From assembly GCA_028291445.1 (NCBI GenBank), contig JAQGIA010000480.1, positions 1 to 8,980 of the forward strand: a DNA stretch of 8,980 nucleotides, read 5' to 3'. This document shows positions 1 through 8,815 of the stretch, one piece after another. How positions within the stretch are numbered: the first letter of the stretch is position 1; each line of letters starts with the position of its first letter. Origin of the DNA: Belnapia sp. (GTDB lineage Bacteria; Pseudomonadota; Alphaproteobacteria; Acetobacterales; Acetobacteraceae). Made by a program: the position numbers and the translations under genes. A model generated the notes under the pieces. It saw only the letters and a program-made list of their open reading frames with translations. It did no database searches and was not told the DNA's origin.

Positions 1-498
1 CTGACCGCCGCCGGCAAGCCCTGCCTGCCGCGCGAGGAGGCGCGGATGAAGCTGCGCGCCGCGGTGCAGGCGGCGAAGGACAGCGGCATCCTGGTGCTGG
101 CCCGCACCGATTGCCGGCCGACCCAGGGCATCGACGAGGCGGTCGCGCGGATCGAGATGTTCGTGGCCGAGGGCGCCGATATCCTGTTCCTCGACAGCCC
201 GGCCGATGAGGCGGAAATCCGCCGCGCCGTCGCCGCGGCCGGCGGCAAGCCCTCCTTCGCGGTATTGACGCCGACACCGGTGACGCCCTCGCGTGACCGG
301 GCGGCCGAGCTGGGCTTCAAGATCGGCACCTATCCGACCGGCATGCTCTCGCCGGTGGTGGCTGGGTTGCAGGCCGGGCTGGCGGCGCTGCAGGCCGGCG
401 AGGCGCAGGCGAAGACCGCGCTGCCGCCGGCCGAGCTGCGCACCCTGCTGGGCTACCCGGATTACGACGACAAGGCGCGCCCCTTCCTGGCGAAGTAG
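1..498 (+). CDS. Isocitrate lyase/PEP mutase superfamily protein, C-terminal part (gene starts before the window)
   Basis: The frame is open from base 1 to a TAG stop at 496-498, giving 165 residues; the family is usually about 280-300 residues, so roughly the N-terminal 40% is missing. The visible part starts just after the place where the family's catalytic KKCGH-type loop would lie. It then shows the typical order: a PREEARMKLRAA helix, the strand ILVLARTD (the ARTD motif common to isocitrate lyase, methylisocitrate lyase, PEP mutase and oxaloacetate decarboxylase), GIDEAVARIEMFVAEGADILFLDSP, and late in the protein ELGFKIGTYPTGMLSPVV. Members cleave or form C-C or P-C bonds in 2-oxo/dicarboxylic acids using Mg2+ in a TIM barrel. 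Without the catalytic loop the substrate cannot be chosen among methylisocitrate lyase-like, oxaloacetate decarboxylase-like or carboxyphosphonoenolpyruvate mutase-like. It converges on the minus-strand operon, so a functional link is not implied. The ATG at 46 is internal, not the start. Confidence 0.88.
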   Translation: MTAAGKPCLPREEARMKLRAAVQAAKDSGILVLARTDCRPTQGIDEAVARIEMFVAEGADILFLDSPADEAEIRRAVAAAGGKPSFAVLTPTPVTPSRDRAAELGFKIGTYPTGMLSPVVAGLQAGLAALQAGEAQAKTALPPAELRTLLGYPDYDDKARPFLAK

Positions 499-513
499 TT
501 CAACCCATGGGTT

Positions 514-535
514 CCAAGGGCCTTTCGGCCCTTGG
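514..535. terminator. Perfect stem-loop between convergent genes, probable bidirectional terminator
   Basis: Arms CCAAGGGCC (514-522) and GGCCCTTGG (527-535) pair perfectly over 9 bp around a TTTC loop, 16 bases after the stop of the upstream gene. A 12-bp palindrome, AACCCATGGGTT (502-513), sits directly before it. No run of T follows on either strand, so this is not a textbook intrinsic terminator; the position between two convergent genes makes a termination or mRNA 3'-end stabilising role likely (inference). Confidence 0.6.
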
Positions 536-537
536 TG

Positions 538-566
538 GGGATGAAGGGGCAACGCCACTTCATCCC
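538..566. terminator. Second stem-loop, overlapping the 3' end of the hyuB-like gene
   Basis: Arms GGGATGAAG (538-546) and CTTCATCCC (558-566) are a perfect 9-bp inverted repeat. A smaller GGC/GCC pairing (548-550 with 554-556) is possible in the loop. The right arm contains the stop codon of the minus-strand gene (560-562). It lies 2 bp from the hairpin at 514-535. As for that hairpin, no T-tract follows, so the terminator role rests on position and symmetry. Confidence 0.5.
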
Positions 567-2236
567 TGCGCGGCCCAAGCCTCCGCCCGCGCCGCCGAGA
601 TCACCCCATCCGCCAGGTCGTGCGCCACCAGCGCCGCCGGCCGCTCCGCCGGCTTGCCATAGCCGCCGCCGCCGCCAAGGCTGATGGTCACCACGTCGCC
701 GCGCTGCAGCCCGAAGGAATCCTGGCTGCGCAGGCTGATGACCTTCCCGTCCCGCAGCACCTCGCAGCGCCCGCTCGCCCCCGGCCCGCCGCCGAAGATG
801 CCGGAAGCCTGGCCGGTGAAGCGGTCCGAGTAATGCGAGACCAGCGGCCCATCGACCAGGATGGCGTAGCTGCGGCTGAAGCCCAGGCCGCCGCGCCGCG
901 CCCCGCTGCCGCAGCTATCCGGCCGCAGCGCGTAATCCAGCACCCGGAAGAAGCTGAAATCCTGGTCCATCGCCTCGACCGGCGTGTTCGAGCAATTGGA
1001 CAGCGGGTTGTCCACCGCATCGCAGCCGTCGTTGCCGAGGCCCGCGCCATAGCCGCCGCCATAGACCTCGAGATAGACCGACCAGCCGCTGACCGGCGAT
1101 AGCCAGGACAGGCAGAAGGCCGTGGTGGTGTCGTAGCCCTGGGCGATGACCTTCTCCGGCACCGCCTGGGCGATCGCCATCATCACCGCGTTCCAGGCGC
1201 GCGAGGTCGAGAGCATCCGCGCCCGGACCGGCGCCGGGTGACGGGGGTTCAGCAGGCAGCCCGGCGGCGCGGTCACCGTGATCGGCCGCAGCGAGCCGTC
1301 GTTGAAGGGAATGTCCGGGCTGGTCAGCGCCGCCTTCAGGCAGGAGACGCTGGCCGAGATGACCGAGGCGAAGGGCGCGTTCAGGTTGGTGCCGACCTGC
1401 GGGTCGGTACCGGCGAAATCCACCGTGATGCCGTCGCCGGCGACCGTCACCGCCGCCCGCACCGTGACCTTGCCGCTGCCCAGCCCGTCGGTGTCGAGAC
1501 TGGCCTCACCGTGATAGGTGCCATCCGGCACCGCGCTGATCGCCGCCCGCATCCGCCGCTCGGAGTAATCCTGCAAGCCGGCCATGGTGGCGCGCAGCTT
1601 GGCCACGCCGTAGCGCCGCGCCAGTTCCTGCATCCGCAGCACGCCGATGGCGTTGGCGGCGATCTGCGCGTCGAAATCCCCCATGGTCTGCTGCGGCACC
1701 CGTACGTTGGCCCGCAGCAGCCGCTGGAAGCCGCCGCCCTGGCCATCGGCGCCATACCAGTCCCGCGCCATGTTCACCTTCATCGGCGGGATGATGAGCC
1801 CCTCCGCATAGAGGTCGCGCGCCCCGGCGTTCAGCCCGGGGCTGCCGCCGCCGATGTCGAGGTGATGCGCGACGGAGGCAGCGAAGCCGATCACCGCGCC
1901 CTCGAAGAAGACCGGGTGGAAGAAGAACACGTCCTGCAGGTGCTGGCCGCCCGAATAGGGGTCGTTGATGACCAGGAAGTCGCCTTCCTCCAGCGTCGCA
2001 GCCGGGAACATCGCCGCGCAGGGCTGGAAGACCCGGCCGATGCTGCCGAGTTGCATCGGGATCAGCTCGGCCTGCGCCACCGTCCCGCCGGCGGCATCGA
2101 GCAGCGCGGCGGAACCGTCGCGGGCTTCCCGCAGGATGGTGGAATAGGCCGAGCGGATGAGCTTGACGCCCATCTCCCGCGCCGCGGCGATGACGGATTG
2201 GCTGAGGATGGCGTATTCGACGGGATCGAGTTGCAT
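560..2236 (-). CDS. hyuB: Hydantoinase B/oxoprolinase family protein (HyuB-type subunit)
   Basis: A 558-residue protein, normal length for a stand-alone hydantoinase B subunit. Family signatures in order: N-terminal LDPVEYAILSQSVIAAAREMG (3-23); NDPYSGGQHLQDVF (91-104) and AHHLDIGGGSPG (123-134), the metal/active-site-like region of this family; EGLIIPP (145-151); RANVRVPQQTMGDFDAQIAA (175-194); NCSNTPVEAMDQDF (414-427); SCGSGARRGGLGFSR (441-455); and a glycine-rich C-terminal GGGGGYGKP (521-529). Together with HyuA-type subunits these proteins hydrolyse cyclic amides or imides with ATP (N-methylhydantoinase, 5-oxoprolinase, caprolactamase); relatives carboxylate acetone or acetophenone. Sequence alone does not reveal the substrate. 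The ATG start is fixed by a strong AGGAGG 8 bases upstream, inside the end of hyuA; the gap to hyuA is 3 bp, implying translational coupling and an equimolar complex. It is the last gene of the operon. The symbol is given by family only. Confidence 0.93.
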   Translation of the reverse strand: MQLDPVEYAILSQSVIAAAREMGVKLIRSAYSTILREARDGSAALLDAAGGTVAQAELIPMQLGSIGRVFQPCAAMFPAATLEEGDFLVINDPYSGGQHLQDVFFFHPVFFEGAVIGFAASVAHHLDIGGGSPGLNAGARDLYAEGLIIPPMKVNMARDWYGADGQGGGFQRLLRANVRVPQQTMGDFDAQIAANAIGVLRMQELARRYGVAKLRATMAGLQDYSERRMRAAISAVPDGTYHGEASLDTDGLGSGKVTVRAAVTVAGDGITVDFAGTDPQVGTNLNAPFASVISASVSCLKAALTSPDIPFNDGSLRPITVTAPPGCLLNPRHPAPVRARMLSTSRAWNAVMMAIAQAVPEKVIAQGYDTTTAFCLSWLSPVSGWSVYLEVYGGGYGAGLGNDGCDAVDNPLSNCSNTPVEAMDQDFSFFRVLDYALRPDSCGSGARRGGLGFSRSYAILVDGPLVSHYSDRFTGQASGIFGGGPGASGRCEVLRDGKVISLRSQDSFGLQRGDVVTISLGGGGGYGKPAERPAALVAHDLADGVISAARAEAWAAQG

Positions 2237-2239
2237 GGC

Positions 2240-4255
2240 TCAGCCCTCCTTCCGCAGCAGCATGTTGCCGGCCGCGTCGCGTGCGCCGGACCAGCCGGGC
2301 GGCACCCAGGTGGTCGAGGAATACCCCTCGACCAGCGCCGGCCCCGCCACCACATCGCCGACCCCGAGCAGCGCCGCATCGACCAGCCGCGCCTGCACCG
2401 CGGCGCCGCCGGTGACCACCTCGGCGGTCGCCGGCCGGCGCAGCCCGGCGGCGCGTTCCTTCACCTCCGGCAGCGCCTCCAGCCGGCGGCGCACGCCGAA
2501 GCGCAGCCCCACCAGCTCCACCTTGCGGCCGGCCTCGCCGCCATGGAGATAGACCCGGCGATGCGCCGCGGCGAAGCGCTCGGCCAACGCGGCGACGGTC
2601 AGCCGTGGCAGCTCCGCCGGGTCCACCGCCACCGGGATTTCGAAGGCCTGGCCAATGAAGCGCATGTCCAGCTCCAGCGTATGCTCCAGCGCGCCGTCCA
2701 GCCCGAGTGCCGCGAACTCCGCCTCCGTCGCCGTTCGCAGCCGGGCGCAATCGGCGGCGATCAGCCCCGGCGTATCCGCATCCAGTGCCATGCGCCGGGT
2801 GATCCCGCGCAGCTTCACGTAATCCGCCGAAAGCAGCCCGAGCGCCGAGATCACCCCGGGATTGGGCGGCACCAATATCTCCCGGATGCCGATCTCCTCG
2901 GCGATCTCGGCCGCCAGCAGCGGGCCGGCGCCGCCGAAGGGCAGCAGCGCATAGTCGCGCGGGTCGCGGCCGCGTTCGGTGGACACGAGCTGGATGGCGC
3001 GGACGATATTGGCGACGGCGAGGCGAATGGCCGCCGCCGCCGCGCCGCGCACATCGGTGCCGAGCCGCTGCGCCACATCGGCGAAGGCGCGATGCGCGGC
3101 CTCGGCATCGAGGGCCATGCCGCCACCGAGGAAGGCATCCGGCCGGATGGTGCCGCGCACCACATGCGCATCCGTCACCGTTGGCTGGGTGCCGCCGCGG
3201 CCGTAGCAGGCGGGTCCCGGCTCGGCCCCGGCGCTGCGCGGGCCGACCCGCAGCATGCCGCCATCGTCGATCCAGACCAGGCTGCCGCCGCCGGCGCCGA
3301 CCGTCACGATATCCAGCACCGGGGTGCGGATCGGCAACCCATCCACCTCGGTCTCCGGTGCCAGCGAGGCCTCGCCATCCTGCACCAGCGCGACGTCGGT
3401 CGAGGTGCCGCCCATGTCGAAGGTGACGAGGTTGCCCCGGCCGGACCGCGCCGCCTGGCGGATGGCGCCGACCACCCCGGCCGCCGGCCCGCTCAGCAGC
3501 GCGCTGATGGCGTTGGAGCGCATGGCGGTGGCCGGCATCCGCCCGCCGTTGGATTGCATGACGCTGAAATGCCCGGTGAATCCGGCGCCGGCGAGCGTCG
3601 CCTCGAAGCGGTCGAGGTAGCCGTCGATCACCGGCTGCACATAGGCCGAGAGCGCGGTGGTCGAGGCGCGCTCGTATTCGCGGAACTCCGGCGCCACCGC
3701 ATGGCTGGCGGCGATGCGGAGGCCGGGCAGCGCGGCGCCGATCAACGCCATCAGCCGCATCTCGTGCTGCGGCGACGCATAGGCCGAGAGCAGGCAGATG
3801 GCGACCGCCTGGTAGCCGCCGGCGGCCAGCGCGGGGATCAGCTCCCGCGCCACCGCTGCCTCATCGAGTGGGGTGAGCACCGTGCCATCGGCGGCGATGC
3901 GCTCGGCCACCTCGAAGCAGTCGCGCCGGCGGACCGGCGGGGCCGGCTTGGCATAATGCAGGTCGTAGATGTTGCGCCGGTCGTGCCGTTGCAGGAACAG
4001 GATATCCCGAAAACCCTGGGTGGCGACGAAGGCGATGGTGGCGCCGCGGCGTTCCAGGATGGCATTGGTCGCCACGGTCGAGCCATGCACCAGGTCGGTC
4101 ACGCTCGCGGCCGCGATGCCGGCGGCGCCGAGCGCGTTGAAGGCGCCGATATCCGGGCTGCGCGGGGTGGAGGGCACCTTGACGACCCGCACCTCCCCGC
4201 CATCCACCGAGACCAGATCCGTGAAGGTGCCGCCAACCTCGATCCCGACGCGCAT
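2240..4255 (-). CDS. hyuA: Hydantoinase A/oxoprolinase family protein (HyuA-type, ATP-binding subunit)
   Basis: From the ATG at 4255 the product is 671 residues, the usual family size. The N-terminal domain (about 2-180) opens with VGIEVGGTFTDLV, a phosphate-binding loop of the ASKHA (actin/Hsp70-like) fold. The central hydantoinase A domain carries MQSNGGRM (233-240), SGPAAGVVGA (255-264), the second nucleotide loop FDMGGTSTDVAL (279-290), DIVTVGAGGGSL (315-326), GPRSAGAEPGPACYG (338-352) and PFGGAGP (439-445). A beta-rich C-terminal domain (about 505-665) follows. The subunit binds and hydrolyses ATP to activate the carbonyl of a cyclic amide; the partner is the HyuB-type gene 3 bp downstream. 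An in-frame ATG at 4309 exists, but it would add 18 unrelated residues and overlap the preceding gene by 25 bp; the start at 4255 puts the conserved loop at residue 4 and leaves a 29-bp gap. A weak GGGAC ribosome-binding site lies 8 bases upstream. Substrate unknown. Confidence 0.93.
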   Translation of the reverse strand: MRVGIEVGGTFTDLVSVDGGEVRVVKVPSTPRSPDIGAFNALGAAGIAAASVTDLVHGSTVATNAILERRGATIAFVATQGFRDILFLQRHDRRNIYDLHYAKPAPPVRRRDCFEVAERIAADGTVLTPLDEAAVARELIPALAAGGYQAVAICLLSAYASPQHEMRLMALIGAALPGLRIAASHAVAPEFREYERASTTALSAYVQPVIDGYLDRFEATLAGAGFTGHFSVMQSNGGRMPATAMRSNAISALLSGPAAGVVGAIRQAARSGRGNLVTFDMGGTSTDVALVQDGEASLAPETEVDGLPIRTPVLDIVTVGAGGGSLVWIDDGGMLRVGPRSAGAEPGPACYGRGGTQPTVTDAHVVRGTIRPDAFLGGGMALDAEAAHRAFADVAQRLGTDVRGAAAAAIRLAVANIVRAIQLVSTERGRDPRDYALLPFGGAGPLLAAEIAEEIGIREILVPPNPGVISALGLLSADYVKLRGITRRMALDADTPGLIAADCARLRTATEAEFAALGLDGALEHTLELDMRFIGQAFEIPVAVDPAELPRLTVAALAERFAAAHRRVYLHGGEAGRKVELVGLRFGVRRRLEALPEVKERAAGLRRPATAEVVTGGAAVQARLVDAALLGVGDVVAGPALVEGYSSTTWVPPGWSGARDAAGNMLLRKEG
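2245..2250 (-). promoter_or_regulatory. Strong Shine-Dalgarno for hyuB inside the end of hyuA
   Basis: AGGAGG on the minus strand, a perfect anti-16S match, lies 8 bases before the hyuB ATG and within the last codons of hyuA. It fixes the hyuB start and suggests high, coupled translation of the two subunits. Confidence 0.8.
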
Positions 4256-4284
4256 GCCGTATGTCCCGTTGCTACGGGCCGAGC

Positions 4285-6615
<2,331 letters not shown>

Positions 6616-6662
6616 GCTGCCCCGCCTGCTGTTCCCGGGGTCAGTCTGGCGGCAAGTAGGGG

Positions 6663-7277
6663 CTAAGTGCCAGCGGTTTGGGCCAGCCGCTTGGCCACGA
6701 ATTCCAGCCGGTCCTGGCCCCAGAAGATATCCTCGCCGATGACGTAGCTCGGCGCACCGAAGACGCCGCGCGCCAGGGCAGCGGCGGTATCGGCCTCGCG
6801 CATCGCCGGCCAGCGCGGGTCCTCGCCCAGCGCCAGCACCGCGGCGGGGTCCAGGCCGCATTCGCCGATGATGGCGGCAAGCGTCGCCCGCTCCCCCGGG
6901 TCGCGCTGCTGCTCCCACAGGGCGCGGAGGACGGCATGTGCCAGGCGGATAGCCGGGGCGTCGCCCTGGGTTTCGCGCAGGCCGATGACGCAACTGGTGC
7001 TCAGCGCCTCGCTGGTCGGGAAATGCCGCGGCTGGAGATGGATCGGAATGCCGGTCGCCTCGCGCCAGCGGGCCAGTTCCTGCATCCGGTAGGCCTGGCG
7101 CTGCGGGCTGCGCTTGGGCAGCGGCAGCCCGCCGGAGCCGGCGAAGATGGTGCCGAAATCCACCGGCCAGATGCGCAGCGTGGCCTTGTGCCGGGCCGCG
7201 AGGGCCTCGATCCGCGCCGCGCCCAGATGGGTCCAGGGCGAGTTGAGCGAGGCGTAGTAGTCGATATGCAGGGTCAT
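6663..7277 (-). CDS. 2-hydroxychromene-2-carboxylate isomerase family protein (DsbA/GST-kappa fold)
   Basis: A 204-residue protein, normal length for this thioredoxin-fold family. The N-terminus HIDYYASLNSPWTHLGAARIEALAARH is the family's first strand and active-site loop; Ser13 in NSPW aligns with the serine that binds and activates glutathione in 2-hydroxychromene-2-carboxylate isomerase (NahD) and kappa-class GSTs. There is no CxxC, so it is not a disulfide oxidoreductase. A helical insertion domain (about 65-160) follows, then GVFGAPSYVIGEDIFWGQDRL (171-191), with Pro176 as the cis-proline and FWGQDRL as the C-terminal signature. Known members use glutathione to isomerise a ring-opened naphthalene intermediate. 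No naphthalene pathway genes are present here, so the real substrate may be another glutathione-linked or isomerisable intermediate of the operon's pathway. It starts 10 bp after CoA-transferase subunit B and ends 47 bp before the Mo subunit gene. Confidence 0.9.
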   Translation of the reverse strand: MTLHIDYYASLNSPWTHLGAARIEALAARHKATLRIWPVDFGTIFAGSGGLPLPKRSPQRQAYRMQELARWREATGIPIHLQPRHFPTSEALSTSCVIGLRETQGDAPAIRLAHAVLRALWEQQRDPGERATLAAIIGECGLDPAAVLALGEDPRWPAMREADTAAALARGVFGAPSYVIGEDIFWGQDRLEFVAKRLAQTAGT

Positions 7278-7282
7278 GGCGT

Positions 7283-7290
7283 CTTTCCTA
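7283..7290 (-). promoter_or_regulatory. Ribosome-binding site overlapping the preceding stop codon
   Basis: On the minus strand the TAG stop of CoA-transferase subunit B (7288-7290) runs directly into the Shine-Dalgarno-like AGGAAAG (7283-7289), whose AGGA core lies 8 bases before the ATG of the isomerase gene. The stop codon and the ribosome site share bases, so re-initiation by terminating ribosomes is likely (inference). Confidence 0.6.
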
Positions 7291-7986
7291 GGAAGGCAGC
7301 AGCGGCGCGCCGGTCGCGGCCTGGGCCTGCTCGAAGCTGATGCCGGGGGCGAGTTCGCGGACCGCGAAGCCCTCGCCGCTGGGGGCGAACAGCCCGAGGT
7401 TGGTGGCGACCAGCGTCACCACGCCGCGCGCCGTCACCGGCAGGGCGCAGTCGCGCAGCAGCCGGGGCGCGCCCTTGCGGGTATTGTGTTCGAGGATGAT
7501 GAAGACCCGCTTGGCGCAGGCCGCCAGATCCATCGCCCCGCCGATGCCGCCACCCTTGGCGCCGCCGATCTTCCAATTGGCGAAGTCGCCCCCGGCCGAG
7601 ACCTCGTAGGCACCCATCACCGTCACGTCGATCCGGCCGGAGCGGATGATGGCGAAGCTGTCGGCATGGTGGATGATGGCGGCACCCGGGTTCAGCGAGA
7701 CGTTCTGCCCGCCGGCATTGACCAGATGCAGGTCCTCCTGCCCCGCCGGCAGCACCGGGCCGTAGCCGATGACGCCGTTCTCAGCGTGGTAGATGATGTC
7801 GCGGTTGCCGATGTCGGTATTGCTGCACAGGGTCGGGATGCCGACCCCGAGGTTGACGATCCAGCCGTCCTGGAATTCCTGCGCGAGGCGGTCGGCCATC
7901 TGCTGGCGGTCCCAGCCCTGCGGTCCGATGGCCGGAGCGCCACCAGGCGCGGAGGGCTGCAGCGGCCCGCTTTCCCTGCCACTCAT
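7288..7986 (-). CDS. CoA-transferase family I, subunit B (3-oxoacid CoA-transferase-like)
   Basis: From the ATG at 7986 the product is 232 residues, close to the usual 210-220 plus a Pro/Gly-rich N-terminal extension of about 25 residues. Family signatures: MADRLAQEFQDGWIVNLGVGIPTL (30-53, typical N-terminal helix and NLGxGIPT loop), YHAENGVIGYGP (66-77) in which Glu69 aligns with the nucleophilic glutamate that forms the enzyme-CoA thioester, then MGAYEVSAGGDFANWKI (124-140) and KGGGIGGAMDLAA (144-156). It forms the active site with subunit A and moves CoA from a donor (often succinyl-CoA) to a carboxylic acid. PcaJ, ScoB and AtoA/CatJ-type proteins all share these motifs, so the acid cannot be named. 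Its ATG overlaps the TGA of subunit A (ATGA), and AGGAG lies 8 bases upstream (7995-7999). An in-frame ATG at 8016 is less likely because it would extend the overlap to 34 bp; the ATG at 7899 would remove the extension but has a poorer ribosome site. Confidence 0.92.
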   Translation of the reverse strand: MSGRESGPLQPSAPGGAPAIGPQGWDRQQMADRLAQEFQDGWIVNLGVGIPTLCSNTDIGNRDIIYHAENGVIGYGPVLPAGQEDLHLVNAGGQNVSLNPGAAIIHHADSFAIIRSGRIDVTVMGAYEVSAGGDFANWKIGGAKGGGIGGAMDLAACAKRVFIILEHNTRKGAPRLLRDCALPVTARGVVTLVATNLGLFAPSGEGFAVRELAPGISFEQAQAATGAPLLPS

Positions 7987-8723
7987 GTCGTGCGCTCCTG
8001 CCGGCGGGTGGTCCACAGTCCTTCGGGTGCCGGCGGGATCTGCACCAGGCGCTGGACGAAGATTCCCGCGGTATGGATCTGGTCGGGGTCGAGCGCGCCG
8101 GCCGGGAGGATTTCCTCCTCGACCTCGACCACCACGGTCTTCGCCGCCATCGCCATCACCGGGCAGAAATTGCGCTGCGCCAGGCGGAATTGCAGGTTGC
8201 CGGCGGTATCGGCGCGCCAGGCCCGGATGAAGGCGTAGTCGCAGGGCAGGGCGTATTCGAGCAGGTATTCCCGGCCCTGGATGACCCGCGTCTCGCGCCC
8301 CTCCGCCAGCTCGGTGCCGACCGCCGTCGGCGTGTAGAAGGCCGGGATGCCGGCGCCGGCGGCGCGCAGCCGTTCGGCCAGCGTGCCCTGCGGCACCAGC
8401 TCGGCCTCGACCTCGCCCGATTCGTAGTACTTGGTGAAGGGCAGCACATCGGTCGGCCGGGTCGCCGCGGTGAAAGCGCAGATGACCTTCGCCACCTGGC
8501 CGTTCTCGACCAGCATCCCAAGATCCGGCATGCGCGGCACATGCGCCCCGCCGGTGGTATTGGCGATGCAGACCAGCCGCTTCGCCCCTTGCGCCAGCAG
8601 CGCCTTGGTCAGGTTGTAGGGCGTGCCCGGCCCGGCGAAGCCGCCGAAGGCGATGGTCGCGCCATCCGGAATGTCGGCGATGGCTTCGGCGAAGCTGCCG
8701 ATGACTTTTTGGACGTGGCCCAT
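7983..8723 (-). CDS. CoA-transferase family I, subunit A (3-oxoacid CoA-transferase-like)
   Basis: A 246-residue protein, near the usual 220-240. Residues 20-35, DGATIAFGGFAGPGTP, match the family I subunit A signature (DG-x2-three hydrophobics-GGF-x3-GxP), the CoA/oxyanion loop. Later conserved parts are LVCIANTTG (50-58), GTLAERLRAAGAGIPAFYTPTAVGTELAEG, LPCDYAFIRAWRADTAGNLQFR and RNFCPVMAMAAKTVVVEVEEEIL. With subunit B it makes a heterodimeric or heterotetrameric transferase such as succinyl-CoA:3-oxoacid or 3-oxoadipate CoA-transferase; the substrate here is not determined. It is the first gene of the operon. The ATG at 8723 is preceded by a purine-rich AAGGGGAGG (8728-8736), and the typical N-terminus (helix, then the DG-GGF loop about 20 residues in) supports this start. 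The last residues, about 230-246, form an Arg/Thr-rich tail that overlaps the start of subunit B by 4 bp. Confidence 0.93.
   Translation of the reverse strand: MGHVQKVIGSFAEAIADIPDGATIAFGGFAGPGTPYNLTKALLAQGAKRLVCIANTTGGAHVPRMPDLGMLVENGQVAKVICAFTAATRPTDVLPFTKYYESGEVEAELVPQGTLAERLRAAGAGIPAFYTPTAVGTELAEGRETRVIQGREYLLEYALPCDYAFIRAWRADTAGNLQFRLAQRNFCPVMAMAAKTVVVEVEEEILPAGALDPDQIHTAGIFVQRLVQIPPAPEGLWTTRRQERTT
7995..7999 (-). promoter_or_regulatory. Shine-Dalgarno deciding the start of CoA-transferase subunit B
   Basis: AGGAG on the minus strand lies 8 bases upstream of the ATG at 7986 and inside the 3' end of the subunit A gene. This spacing favours 7986 over the other in-frame ATGs at 8016 and 7899. 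Confidence 0.7.
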
Positions 8724-8815
8724 GCAGCCTCCCCTTGCGTCTTTCTAGCAGCCTGACCCGCTCGCGGGGCGGCGTCTAGTTGTCGGCGCCGCGCCACCAT
8801 GGTCCCGTCTGCCGT
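8724..8815. promoter_or_regulatory. Divergent intergenic region, presumed promoter of the minus-strand operon
   Basis: About 92 bp separate the first operon gene from the divergent enolase-family gene, so promoters for one or both directions should lie here or just inside the divergent gene. I see the operon's ribosome site (8728-8736) and a short GC-rich palindrome, CCCGC-TC-GCGGG (8757-8768), but no convincing -35/-10 pair and no clear operator on either strand. The promoter role is inferred from gene orientation only. Confidence 0.4.

Noticed and set aside
6616..6993. Upstream extension of the Mo subunit frame to an ATG at 6993
   Set aside because: The extra 126 residues are Arg/Gly/Pro-rich out-of-frame reading of the isomerase gene; the family N-terminus begins right after the ATG at 6615.
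7276..8756. Open plus-strand frames opposite the CoA-transferase genes (7276-8238 and 8073-8756)
   Set aside because: Antisense shadows of two subunits with clear signatures and Shine-Dalgarno sites; the translations are Arg/Ala/Gly-rich without domains.
8794..8803. CCACCATGG start-like sequence upstream of the enolase-family gene
   Set aside because: The resemblance to a eukaryotic start context is accidental here, its frame matches neither enolase-family segment, and no ribosome site precedes it.
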